Source: Myxococcales bacterium (GTDB taxonomy: Bacteria; Myxococcota_A; Polyangia; Fen-1088). Taken from it: a stretch of 63,798 nt of DNA. Shown here one piece after another: positions 43,344 to 51,778 of the stretch. The stretch covers positions 1-63,798 of the forward strand of contig JANXXE010000063.1 of assembly GCA_025350815.1 (NCBI GenBank), in the 5' to 3' direction. A program made the position numbers and the translations under genes. Numbering within the stretch: the first letter of the stretch is position 1; the number at the start of each line of letters is the position of its first letter. The notes under the pieces are model-generated. The model made no database searches, was not told the DNA's origin, and saw nothing but the letters and a program-made list of their open reading frames with translations.

Positions 43344-44617
43344 GCCTGGATTCCCCAAAATCGCACGGGCCCGCCCCGACCCCGGGTGTGGTCCTGTTCA
43401 TGGGCATGGTCCGCCGGGGCGAATTCGAGGCCCTGCAGCGCCGGGGCCTGGCGCTGGGCGTTCTGGTCGACACCAACAGCAAGCACCGCCTGGCTGACGT
43501 GTCGGGTTTTGCGCTGGTCGAACGATTCGATTTTTCGCGACCGCTGGCCGAACTTATCGAAGCCGTCCGTGGCATTCGGGCGCGCGTTGGCGTCGCGTGC
43601 CTGTTCAACGTGATTGAATTCTACGTGGCCCAGACGGCCGACGTTGCCGCCGCCCTGGGCCTGCCCAGTATTTCGCCGGCGGCGGCGCGCCTGTGCCTGG
43701 ACAAAAGCATCATGCGCCAGCGCTTCCAGGAAAGGATCGCCACCGGGGCGGCCGCGCGGTTCCAGGTCGTCGCCTCCGAGGCCGACTTGCTGGCCGTGGC
43801 CGACAGATTCGGATACCCGGTGTTTCTGCAGCCGTCGAACGTCTCGGCCAGCATGTGGTCGACGCGCAACAACGATGCCCAGACGTTGCTGGGCAACTAC
43901 CGGACGATTTGTAACGACGTGCCTGCCTATTACGAAAGGCTGGGGCAGAAGGGCAAAAGCCTCGACGTTGTCGTGGCCGAGTATCTCGATGGTGGCAACA
44001 CGTCGATAGACTGCCTGGTCGAACAGTCGGGCCAGGTGCACACGACGCCGGTGGTCGATGTGTTGACCGGCCAGGACGTGGGCATCGACGACTTTCACCA
44101 TTTTGCCCGGCTGTTGCCGTCGCGATTGCCAGCCGCCGGGCAGCACGAACTGGACCGGCTGGCGGTGGCGGGCGTGCAGGCGCTGGACATCACAGCGTGC
44201 GCCTCGCACGTCGAATTCATCGGCAACCGCCTGGGGGAAATTGCCGCGCGGCCCGGCGGCAACCGCCCGCGCATTTTGGAACTGGCGTACGGCATCGACG
44301 AGCTGTTCGCGTACCACCAGATACTTCGTGGTCAGCGCCCCGATCTGCGCGGCGATCGCAACCTGGCGGCGGCCGTCGTCACGCCGTTCCCCGCGCGGGC
44401 CGGCACCTTGCGGTCAATTCGGCACCTCGACCGGCTGGTCACCCTGCCAGGCTACCTGTACCACGAGCTGCGCGGGCAACCCGGTCAGGCGGTGGGCCTG
44501 GCCAAGGGCGGTTACCGCGCGCCGCTTTACGTCGAGCTGTCGTCGCCGGACGCCGAAACGGTCCGGGGCAGCGTGTACGAAATCGCCTCCTGGACGGATC
44601 TGTACGAGCTGGACTGA
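43340..44617 (+). CDS. ATP-grasp ligase
   Basis: A 425-residue protein of the ATP-grasp superfamily. An N-terminal preATP-grasp domain (VVLFMGMVRRGEFEALQ, and LGVLVDTNSKHR) is followed by the two-lobe ATP-binding fold: PSISPAAARLCLDKSIMRQRF near 120, FGYPVFLQPSN near 160, VVAEYLDGGNTSIDCLV near 215 with acidic metal ligands, and HVEFIGNRLGEIAARPGGNR (about 292-311) in the second lobe. This layout is shared with L-amino-acid ligases such as BacD. Next to the PEP mutase and aminotransferase, it likely forms a peptide or amide bond on phosphonoalanine. It starts at GTG in a 4-base overlap. Confidence 0.87.
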   Translation: MSLDSPKSHGPAPTPGVVLFMGMVRRGEFEALQRRGLALGVLVDTNSKHRLADVSGFALVERFDFSRPLAELIEAVRGIRARVGVACLFNVIEFYVAQTADVAAALGLPSISPAAARLCLDKSIMRQRFQERIATGAAARFQVVASEADLLAVADRFGYPVFLQPSNVSASMWSTRNNDAQTLLGNYRTICNDVPAYYERLGQKGKSLDVVVAEYLDGGNTSIDCLVEQSGQVHTTPVVDVLTGQDVGIDDFHHFARLLPSRLPAAGQHELDRLAVAGVQALDITACASHVEFIGNRLGEIAARPGGNRPRILELAYGIDELFAYHQILRGQRPDLRGDRNLAAAVVTPFPARAGTLRSIRHLDRLVTLPGYLYHELRGQPGQAVGLAKGGYRAPLYVELSSPDAETVRGSVYEIASWTDLYELD

Positions 44618-44618
44618 A

Positions 44619-45824
44619 ATGCGGTGGCGCTCGGATTCGGCGGCGACCATCTGGCTTGTGTGCGTCGGCATCGGGTTGCTGTTTGTGGTACGCGGGGCGT
44701 TCGTTCCCTATGCCTTCCCGCTGTTCGAGCACCTGGGCGGACTGTCGTACGCGCAAATTGCCCTGTTGCTGAACGGTTATGTGATGGCGCAATCGGTCTG
44801 CGCGCCGCTGGCCGGCTGGTACACCGATCGAACATCGGTGCGCGTGGCCCTGGGCACCAGCATTGCCTTCGGTCTGGTCAGCTTTCTCGTTATCTCGACG
44901 GCGCCGGGGCTGGCGCTGTCGGCGGTCGCCGTATTTGGTGCGGGCCTGGCCTTCGTGCTGGGCAAGATCGCGCTGAACACCTTGCTGGTGCTGCATTCCA
45001 GTGCCGAGAACCTTCGCAGGTCTGTGGCCAAGCGCGCGACGCTGCTGAATCTGGGTTCGTTCTTTGGCAACAGCACGGCGCTGCAGATGACCACTCGGTT
45101 CGGTTACGGCGCGCACGCGGTCTTATTGGCGCTGCTGCATCTGCCGCTGGCGATTGGGCTGGCGGCGGCGCCGGTCCCCGCGCCTGAACGCCGCGAGGTC
45201 TGGAATATGGCGGGGCTGAAGACCCTGTGCGCCAGTCGCGGTTTTCAGGCCGACAGCCTGCGGCGCTTCGCCATGGTCCTTCCCTATGGTTGCTGGGGCA
45301 CCATCATTCCCAAGTACGTCATCGATCAGTACGGATCGAACAGTCCGGTGTGGATCGTTTACCTGACCAGCCTGTGCACGACCATCGCGGGCGCGCACGT
45401 TCTGTCGGTGCATCTGTCGGCGTACCTGTACCGCCGCGGGTTCAAGTGGCACTGGTGGTCGATGGTCTCGGTGGTGCTGTACTGCACGGGCCTGGCGTTG
45501 TTGATGTTCGCGCGCAATCCCGTGATGCTGCCCCTGGCGGTGGTGATCTTCATCTGTGGCGAGGTGGTCATGACCCCGTGTTTCGACGAGACGGCGAAGA
45601 CGCACGCGGGGACGGCCGGCATGGCGACGTGTCTGGGCCTCCTGCATCTGGTGGACGGATTCGGCCGCATGCTGGGCGCCGCGTTTGCGCTGGCTGTGTA
45701 CGGCTGGACGAGACACACCGTCTACCAGCCGCTGTTCTGGCCCGTGGTGGTTGCGGCCTTCCTCTGCGTCTCGTCGGCGCTGCACGTCGTTGCGTACGCA
45801 CGCCATGGTAAGGCGGCGACGTGA
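44619..45824 (+). CDS. MFS transporter, probable phosphonopeptide exporter
   Basis: A 401-residue polytopic protein with the signature of the major facilitator superfamily: about twelve hydrophobic helices, with APLAGWYTDRTSVRVALG between helices 2 and 3 and a FVLGKIALNTLLVLHS helix. It starts 2 bases after the ATP-grasp stop (TGAAATG), so it is coupled to the biosynthetic genes. Export of the product or self-protection is the natural role; an importer is possible. Frame was resolved using ATG 44619; longer upstream reading lies inside the ATP-grasp gene. Confidence 0.85.
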   Translation: MRWRSDSAATIWLVCVGIGLLFVVRGAFVPYAFPLFEHLGGLSYAQIALLLNGYVMAQSVCAPLAGWYTDRTSVRVALGTSIAFGLVSFLVISTAPGLALSAVAVFGAGLAFVLGKIALNTLLVLHSSAENLRRSVAKRATLLNLGSFFGNSTALQMTTRFGYGAHAVLLALLHLPLAIGLAAAPVPAPERREVWNMAGLKTLCASRGFQADSLRRFAMVLPYGCWGTIIPKYVIDQYGSNSPVWIVYLTSLCTTIAGAHVLSVHLSAYLYRRGFKWHWWSMVSVVLYCTGLALLMFARNPVMLPLAVVIFICGEVVMTPCFDETAKTHAGTAGMATCLGLLHLVDGFGRMLGAAFALAVYGWTRHTVYQPLFWPVVVAAFLCVSSALHVVAYARHGKAAT

Positions 45825-47545
45825 CGGCGTTTCGGCGGGCGGTCCTGGTCGTCCTGCTGCTATTGCCGGCGTACGCCTGCAAGCGCCGCGCGGACACGCC
45901 GGATGCGGCGCCTACCTTCAAGGAACATCCCGCGCAGGTCGTCGAAGGCCATCAAGGCGTCGTGGTGTCGGTGTCGCGCCCCGCGTCCGACGTGGGTCTG
46001 GCCATCCTGAAGGCCGGGGGCAACGCCGTCGATGCCGCGACTGCGACCGCCTTCGCGCTGGCTGTCTCCTATCCGCCCGCGGGCAATTTGGGGGGCGGCG
46101 GCGTCTTGCTGGTTCACCCCGCGCCGGGACAGGGCCCGCCGGTGGCGTTTGACTACCGCGAAACCGCACCCGCCGCTGCGTGGCCGACGATGTTTCGCAA
46201 GGACGAAACACAGTTCAGTCACAAGGCTGTCGCCGTGCCCGGGACAGTTCGTGGATTCGCGTTGGCGCACAGGCGTTTCGGTAGCCTGACCTGGGCGGCG
46301 CTGCTGGCCCCGGCGATTGACCTGGCGGCGGGCGGGTTTCCCATCGACGCCAATCTTGTCGAATCGCTGAATACGACGCTAGCCACCTCGCCGGGTATGG
46401 CCGAACTTCAGCGCGTGTACGGCAAGCCGGGCGGCGGTCGCTGGAAGCTGGGCGACAGACTGGTGCAACCGGATCTGGCGCGGACGTTGCGCCAGCTTGC
46501 CGATCTTGGGCCCGACGCTTTTTACAAAGGACCGATAGCCGCTGCCATCGTCGCTGACATGGTCCGGGGCAAGGGCCTCATCACGGCCGAAGATCTGGCC
46601 GGCTACCGGGCCATCGAGCGCAAGCCGTTGACGACGCGCTATCGCGGTCGCTACGACGTCTTCGTTCCGCCACCACCCAGTTCGGGGGGTGTCTGTCTTC
46701 TGGAAGAACTGAACATGCTCGATGCCTTCGACTTCAAGGGCTGGGGTCGCTGGTCGCCCGAACTTCTGCACCTTTTGGCCGAGGTCATGCGCCGGGCGAA
46801 TTACGACCGCGCCCGGTACCTTGGTGATCCGGCCTTCGCCGCGCTACCCGACAAGCTGACGGATCCCGCCTACGGCCGGCAGTTGGCGAAAACCATAGAC
46901 CGGGCCAAGGCCACGCGCAGCCGCGATCTGGCGACGGACATCGCGATGTCGCCCGAGGGCGAGAACACGACGCATTTTTCGATTATCGACACGCGCGGGA
47001 TGGCGGCCGCGAACACGTACACGCTGGAACGGCGCTGGGGCTCGCGCATCGTGGTGAAGGACATGGGCTTCCTGCTCAACAACGACATGTTCGCCTTCAA
47101 CTTGGTTCCGGGCAGCACGACCGCGACGGGGGACATCGGAACCGCGCCCAACACCATCGCGCCGGGCAAGCGCCCGCTGACCTCGCAAACACCGACCATC
47201 GTCGCCGAGGGCGGCCGCGTGAAACTGGTAACGGGCAGTCCGGGCAGCCGGGCCATACCGCACACCATCCTGGGCATTGTCGTCAGCGTTTTCGACTTCG
47301 GCATGCCCCTGCCCGCGGCGGTCGAGGCGCCGCGTCTGTCGCACCAATGGTTTCCCGATCAGATCACGTTCGAGACGCCCGAACGCTACCCCGACACGGT
47401 CAGGGCGCTCAGGGCGTTGGGCCACACGGTCATTCGCTCCGGGCCGTTGCCCCAGGGGGATGCGCACAGCATCTGGGTGGCGGGGCCCGGGCGCTACGTC
47501 GGCGTCGCTGACTGGCGCATCAGTGGCGCGGCGGCCGGCTACTGA
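45821..47545 (+). CDS. Gamma-glutamyltransferase-family exported enzyme
   Basis: A 574-residue GGT-type Ntn-hydrolase. The hydrophobic N-terminus ends PAYACKRR, a weak lipobox or signal. Large-subunit marks are GGNAVDAATATAFALAV, YPPAGNLGGGG, FDYRETAP and PGTVRGFALAHRRFG. The autocleavage site and Thr nucleophile are in GENTTHFSIIDTRG, followed by LNNDMFAFN. Length is normal. It overlaps the transporter gene (GTGA). GGT cleaves gamma-glutamyl amides, so in this operon it may trim a gamma-glutamyl group from a phosphonopeptide outside the cell, or be a housekeeping gene that shares the transcript. Confidence 0.9.
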   Translation: MTAFRRAVLVVLLLLPAYACKRRADTPDAAPTFKEHPAQVVEGHQGVVVSVSRPASDVGLAILKAGGNAVDAATATAFALAVSYPPAGNLGGGGVLLVHPAPGQGPPVAFDYRETAPAAAWPTMFRKDETQFSHKAVAVPGTVRGFALAHRRFGSLTWAALLAPAIDLAAGGFPIDANLVESLNTTLATSPGMAELQRVYGKPGGGRWKLGDRLVQPDLARTLRQLADLGPDAFYKGPIAAAIVADMVRGKGLITAEDLAGYRAIERKPLTTRYRGRYDVFVPPPPSSGGVCLLEELNMLDAFDFKGWGRWSPELLHLLAEVMRRANYDRARYLGDPAFAALPDKLTDPAYGRQLAKTIDRAKATRSRDLATDIAMSPEGENTTHFSIIDTRGMAAANTYTLERRWGSRIVVKDMGFLLNNDMFAFNLVPGSTTATGDIGTAPNTIAPGKRPLTSQTPTIVAEGGRVKLVTGSPGSRAIPHTILGIVVSVFDFGMPLPAAVEAPRLSHQWFPDQITFETPERYPDTVRALRALGHTVIRSGPLPQGDAHSIWVAGPGRYVGVADWRISGAAAGY

Positions 47546-47799
47546 CCGCGGCGATTCTTCTGCGCGATGCCGAAGATGATCAAGGTGAAGGCGACCAGAC
47601 GTCCGACGTAGTAGTAGTGGTGGGTTTCGTCTGCGGGGCCGGCCAAGGAAAGTGCCAGCCAAGTCAGTGACATCACCCAGAAGGCGGCTGCGAAAATCAG
47701 CAACAGCCGGTCCTTCGATGTCCGCCAGAACCGCAGAAACAGCAGGCCCGCCATTGCGCTGGCCATGGTGAGGGCGCCCCAAACGAACTGAAGTGTCAT
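47539..47799 (-). CDS. DUF5985-family membrane protein (copy 2)
   Basis: An 86-residue protein with three hydrophobic helices (FVWGALTMASAMAGLLFLRF, LLLIFAAAFWVMSLTWLAL, VGRLVAFTLIIFGIAQ). It looks like a DUF5985 protein. It starts one base after the stop of a similar protein and both are of the same size, so the pair probably arose by duplication and work together. It ends 3' of GGT in convergent orientation, overlapping by 7 bases. Confidence 0.7.
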   Translation of the reverse strand: MTLQFVWGALTMASAMAGLLFLRFWRTSKDRLLLIFAAAFWVMSLTWLALSLAGPADETHHYYYVGRLVAFTLIIFGIAQKNRRGQ

Positions 47800-47800
47800 G

Positions 47801-48058
47801 TCACAGGGCTTCCCAGATGAGGCCGAACACCAGCAGGCATAGCGCGACGAGGGCGATGCAGGCGCGCCACAGTGAGAGGTCGACGGTGGGCGCCATGACC
47901 AGGTCAACGAACAGGACGATGTTGTTCAGCGCAAGACCCAGGAAGCACAGGCTGCTCCACAGCAGCAAGCGCGTGCGGTTCTTCCGGTAACTTCTGGTCA
48001 ACATCGCGGCGCAGATCATGCTTGTGATGGCGCACAAGACATAGACCGCCTCAGCCAT
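47801..48058 (-). CDS. DUF5985-family membrane protein (copy 1)
   Basis: An 85-residue protein with three hydrophobic helices (AVYVLCAITSMICAAMLTR, RLLLWSSLCFLGLALNNIVLF, and IALVALCLLVFGLIW). The short basic loop YRKNRTR after helix 1 parallels WRTSKDR of copy 2, supporting a paralogous pair. The gene overlaps the upstream HTH regulator gene by 8 bases, so the three are cotranscribed. Confidence 0.7.
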   Translation of the reverse strand: MAEAVYVLCAITSMICAAMLTRSYRKNRTRLLLWSSLCFLGLALNNIVLFVDLVMAPTVDLSLWRACIALVALCLLVFGLIWEAL

Positions 48059-48458
48059 TCTTCTTCCTGTTGTCGACGCGGAAGGCGTCCGAGAACGATT
48101 GAATGGCCGATTCGCGCGGTCGACCCTTCGGTCTTGTGTCTTCCGGGGCGGTGTCCCGCGCGGGTTGGTACTTGTATTGCCGGATTCGCCCGTCGCTGCC
48201 CGATTCGACGACGCTGTGGCGGCGCAGGCTTTCGGCGGTGTGAAAGGCCGCCTGCGGCGCGATCTTCAGGGCCCGGGCGATTTCGCGGATCGTCCAGAAG
48301 CGATTCGGTTCACTGCGCAGTAAAAGCAGCAGTTCCAGGTGCTCGGGCGTTTCCAGGCGTTCGCGAAAGAAATCGCGCACGTCGGGGGAACGATCCACGC
48401 CGCGCAGCAGCCGCACGAAGTCGAGCAGGCCGGCCAGCCCCGGGATCCCGTGAATCAT
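48051..48458 (-). CDS. Winged-helix transcriptional regulator
   Basis: A 135-residue protein. Residues about 40-100 form a winged helix (LELLLLLRSEPNRFWTI, REIARALKIAPQAAFHTAES, LRRHSVVESGSDGRIRQYKY). A basic tail follows. It is the first gene of the three-gene unit with the DUF5985 pair and probably regulates them. It is divergent from the DUF6572-like gene across 101 bp, which may contain both promoters. Confidence 0.75.
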   Translation of the reverse strand: MIHGIPGLAGLLDFVRLLRGVDRSPDVRDFFRERLETPEHLELLLLLRSEPNRFWTIREIARALKIAPQAAFHTAESLRRHSVVESGSDGRIRQYKYQPARDTAPEDTRPKGRPRESAIQSFSDAFRVDNRKKNG

Positions 48459-48559
48459 CCTTCTTCATAGAATCACGAACGGGTGCATCCGTCGATTCCC
48501 AACACCGCCTTTGTCTCCACGGCATCCGGGGCTGTTAGACTGCACCCACAGGTAAGTAA

Positions 48560-48937
48560 ATGGACCGCATGAAGCGTGAGGAAATGGTCGCCGAGTTTGG
48601 CGAGCCCGGTGTGCAGAACGCCCGGATGGTGGATCTGATCACCGTCGACAAGGGGTCCGATGCGGTCGTGCTGGTGATGATCGAGCGTCGGCCCTGGAAC
48701 GCCAGCCCCCAGCAATTCGGGCAGATCGAGGAGAAGATCAACCGCTACCTGGGCTACGTATTGGATGGCTTCCTGGCCGGGCAGTACCCGCAGTATGAAG
48801 GCAAGCGCGTCCAGCTGCGTCTCGACTGTGCCGAGGCGCCCCACGGCGATGCCGTGAGATTCGTGAACGCGGCCGGGCACGCCGTCCGGGCACAGGGCCT
48901 GGATTTCGTTGTCAACGTGACTGCGGCGCAGGCCTAG
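48560..48937 (+). CDS. DUF6572-domain protein
   Basis: A 125-residue protein. NARMVDLITVDKGSDAVVL, RRPWNASPQQFGQIEEKIN and YLGYVLDGFLAGQYPQYEG match DUF6572 proteins as I know them. It is predicted cytoplasmic with alternating helix and strand. Function unknown. Preceded by a weak ribosome site (AGGTAAGTAA) before the ATG. Confidence 0.7.
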   Translation: MDRMKREEMVAEFGEPGVQNARMVDLITVDKGSDAVVLVMIERRPWNASPQQFGQIEEKINRYLGYVLDGFLAGQYPQYEGKRVQLRLDCAEAPHGDAVRFVNAAGHAVRAQGLDFVVNVTAAQA

Positions 48938-48991
48938 CCACCGCGTCCCTGTGCGGATATGGTGGCGGGCTCAACAACGAAGGAGAACGAC

Positions 48992-49939
48992 ATGACAAAG
49001 AAGACAATCGTGGTGCTGGGTGCAACCGGGGCCCAGGGTGGCGGCCTCGTCCGGGCCATCCTGGCGGACCGCAGCGGCGACTTCGCTGTTCGCGCCGTGA
49101 CCCGCGATCCGAAGTCCGACAAGGCGCAGGAACTGGCGCGACTTGGGGCCGAGGTCGTGGCGGCGGATCTGGACGATGTGGAAAGTCTGGCGCGCGTCTT
49201 CAATGGCGCGTACGGGGCCTTTGGCGTGACGTTCTTCTGGGCGCACTTCTCGGTTGAAAAAGAGCAGGCCGAGGCACGCAACATCGCGGTTGCCGCCAAG
49301 CGAGCGGGCCTCAAGCACGTCATCTGGTCGACGCTGGAGGACACGCGCAAGTGGATTCCGCTGTCAGACAGCCGGATGCCGACCCTGCAGGGCAAGTACA
49401 AGGTTCCGCATTTCGACGGTAAGGGTGAGGCGAACCGGTTCTTCGCGCAGGAGGGCGTTCCGACGACATGCCTGAACACGTCCTTCTTCTGGGAGAACTT
49501 CGTGATGTTCGGGATGGGCCCCAAGAAGGGGCCCGACGGCAAGGCCGCGATCACGCTGCCGATGGGCGACAAGAAGCTGCCCGGGATCGCCGTCGCCGAC
49601 ATCGGCAAGTGCGCGCTGGCCATCTTCAAGAAAGGTGACGCCTTCATCGGCAAGACCGTCGGCATTGCCGGCGAACACCTTAGCGGGGGGCAGATGGCCG
49701 CCGCGTTTTCGAAGGCGCTGGGTCAGGACGTCGTGTACAACGCCGTTTCGCCCGAGATGTATCGCAGCTTTGGTTTCCCGGGCGCCGATGATCTGGGCAA
49801 CATGTTTCAATTCAATCGCGACTTCGAGGCCGACTATTGTGGGGGCCGGCCACTGGACGCGACGCGCGCGCTGAATCCGGAACTGCTGTCGTTCGAGGCC
49901 TGGCTGGGGGCCAACAAGGGCCGCATCACCGTCGGGTAG
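48992..49939 (+). CDS. NmrA-family NAD(P)-binding protein
   Basis: A 315-residue Rossmann-fold protein. The ATG at 48992 follows a good AAGGAG at 12 bp. The dinucleotide-binding motif is VVLGATGAQGGG, and VRAVTRDPKSDKA follows with basic residues suited to NADPH. NmrA-like proteins act as redox sensors or as reductases; the missing Tyr-x-x-x-Lys suggests a sensor role rather than catalysis. It stands alone between DUF6572 and a convergent lipoprotein gene. Confidence 0.85.
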   Translation: MTKKTIVVLGATGAQGGGLVRAILADRSGDFAVRAVTRDPKSDKAQELARLGAEVVAADLDDVESLARVFNGAYGAFGVTFFWAHFSVEKEQAEARNIAVAAKRAGLKHVIWSTLEDTRKWIPLSDSRMPTLQGKYKVPHFDGKGEANRFFAQEGVPTTCLNTSFFWENFVMFGMGPKKGPDGKAAITLPMGDKKLPGIAVADIGKCALAIFKKGDAFIGKTVGIAGEHLSGGQMAAAFSKALGQDVVYNAVSPEMYRSFGFPGADDLGNMFQFNRDFEADYCGGRPLDATRALNPELLSFEAWLGANKGRITVG

Positions 49940-49952
49940 GGTTCGCCGGGTC

Positions 49953-51506
49953 CTAAGGCGCGCGCGCGATCCCGGGCAGCACGGCGGTTCCTTCCAGCCT
50001 GACCGCATCGAGCAGCCCGGGGTCGAGGCCGAGGGCCTGTAGCGCGGTCGGGGCCACTTGCCGGGTTTCGACCGGCTGCATGACGACGTTCGGGGTGATT
50101 CGACCGCCGGCCACCACCAGCATCACTTTGCGGTCGTCGTTGCTGTTGCCGCCGTGCTCGCCCCCCTTGGCCTTGTCCGCGTAGATGATCCCCAGCTTCA
50201 CGGTGGCGACGAGATCGGGCACGCGCGAGTCAGTCAGCGGGTCGGCAAATTGCGCCTTGAGCGCGTCGCCCGACAGAACCGCCTCGATTCCCAGGTCGGC
50301 TGCCTTGGCCAGCAAGGCCTTGGATACCGCGTCGGTCATTGTCTGGTCGGAAAGCCACAGCAAGGCGACAGCATCGGCGGTTGCGTGGGCCAACAGTTTT
50401 GGCTTGATGGCGTTGACAGTGTCCGCCAACAGCGACGGGCTGATGGTCTTGACCAGGGCCGGGTCGATGGGTGCCTGACCGTGAACAGCCGTTACCACCA
50501 ACGTGGTTGAATCCCACATGCCGCCATCCTTGATGGCGCTGACGATTCGACCGAGGGACGCGTCCGTGCGATCGAAAGCCATCATCAGGTTTGCGGTTGG
50601 CGTCGCGGCAGCGTCGGCGTAGGCGCCACCGACGGTCTTTTGGGCAACGCTGACCGCCTGAAAGTCCATGCCGAACAGCGTGGGAACACCCGGGGTCGTC
50701 GCGCCTGTGTGATCCTTGCCGGCCAGCAACTTCAGCAGGCCCGCCGCCTTCCGATCGTCGTAGTCGAGGACGCCCGTCATGGTCTTGTTCCCCTTGGCGG
50801 CGACCTCGGGGTTCCACAAATCGTCCACGCCCGCGCCCGATGGTCCGTTGAGCACGTCGTAGGTCAGATGTTTGTCGAACCAGGCCGTGCGCAGGCCGGC
50901 GTGCTTGACCACCTCGAAGGTTGTGTTGACCCGCAGAAACTGGTGCGGGTAGACCGGCTTGCAGCCGTTTGCCGGATCTCGCGGTAGTGCCGCTACGGAA
51001 AATCCACCACCGCCGTCTTCTTGATTTTGATTCACGTCGGAATTTTCGGTGAAATCCACGACCGCGCCTTTGGCCGCGCAGTCCGAGCCCGGCGGGGAAA
51101 GTCTGCGGTCGTACGAAAGGTCATAATAGACGCCCGTGGTTTTCGGCGTACCACCGGTGCTGATGGCGATCTGGCCGGGAAAGGAATCGGACGGAAACGG
51201 GGTGGAGACATCGGTATAGCGAACGCCATTCTTTGCCAGCATGGCCAGGGTGGAATTTGGCTTGGCCGATATGTAGCGTTCCAGATCGACGCCGTGCATG
51301 CCGTCGATGCTCAGCACGATGACGTGCGGGCCGGCGGCGCCGGCAGGGGGCCCGCCAGAAATCTTCCCGTCGGAGTTTGCGCCCACAATGGGGCCGTCGG
51401 TAGCACTGCCGTCCGAAGTGGTCGGCGCGGAACTGCCACAGCCAAAAGCCAAAAAGGCGACGGTCAAGAACGCAGCAGAGAAAACGGTTCCACGGATTGT
51501 GTTCAC
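49953..51506 (-). CDS. Alkaline-phosphatase-superfamily phosphodiesterase lipoprotein
   Basis: A 517-residue exported protein from GTG 51506, preceded by GGGAG at 6 bp. The lipobox is AFGC at about residue 23. It belongs to the type I phosphodiesterase/nucleotide pyrophosphatase group: HVIVLSIDGMHGVDLERY (metal Asp), TPFPSDSFPGQIAISTGG (Ser in place of the usual Thr nucleophile), GVYYDLSYDR and TLVVTAVHGQAPID for the metal site. The unusual Ser should be confirmed by alignment. Substrate is unknown. Confidence 0.8.
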   Translation of the reverse strand: MNTIRGTVFSAAFLTVAFLAFGCGSSAPTTSDGSATDGPIVGANSDGKISGGPPAGAAGPHVIVLSIDGMHGVDLERYISAKPNSTLAMLAKNGVRYTDVSTPFPSDSFPGQIAISTGGTPKTTGVYYDLSYDRRLSPPGSDCAAKGAVVDFTENSDVNQNQEDGGGGFSVAALPRDPANGCKPVYPHQFLRVNTTFEVVKHAGLRTAWFDKHLTYDVLNGPSGAGVDDLWNPEVAAKGNKTMTGVLDYDDRKAAGLLKLLAGKDHTGATTPGVPTLFGMDFQAVSVAQKTVGGAYADAAATPTANLMMAFDRTDASLGRIVSAIKDGGMWDSTTLVVTAVHGQAPIDPALVKTISPSLLADTVNAIKPKLLAHATADAVALLWLSDQTMTDAVSKALLAKAADLGIEAVLSGDALKAQFADPLTDSRVPDLVATVKLGIIYADKAKGGEHGGNSNDDRKVMLVVAGGRITPNVVMQPVETRQVAPTALQALGLDPGLLDAVRLEGTAVLPGIARAP

Positions 51507-51562
51507 TTGATCTCCCCGATTCGAGGCCCAAGCGTAGCATCCACACCTTGGGCGCGCGGCCT

Positions 51563-51754
51563 TCATTTGCCTGTGGCGTGCGCCGGCTCGACGAAATCCC
51601 AGCCGAAGGCCGCTCCGACCTTGCGAACTCGATTCCGGTCAGCGTGGCGGCATAGGCCCAGGGCGAAAACGAGCCAGATGCTTTCGGCGACAGGGCGGGG
51701 TGCCACCCCGAGCACGTCGAACAATTTAAGGTAACGGTCCGGGTGCGCGGCTGA
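51563..51754 (-). pseudogene. Possible gene remnant
   Basis: A 63-codon stretch with no in-frame ATG, reading DRYLKLFDVLGVAPRPVAES then a hydrophobic stretch and KVGAAFGWDFVEPA before the stop. The composition is protein-like and the stretch is cut off upstream by an in-frame stop (TAG at 51755-51757). It looks like the C-terminal remnant of a lost gene; no family recognised. Confidence 0.35.
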
Positions 51755-51778
51755 CTACCACCCCGTGTCGAGGGCGAG

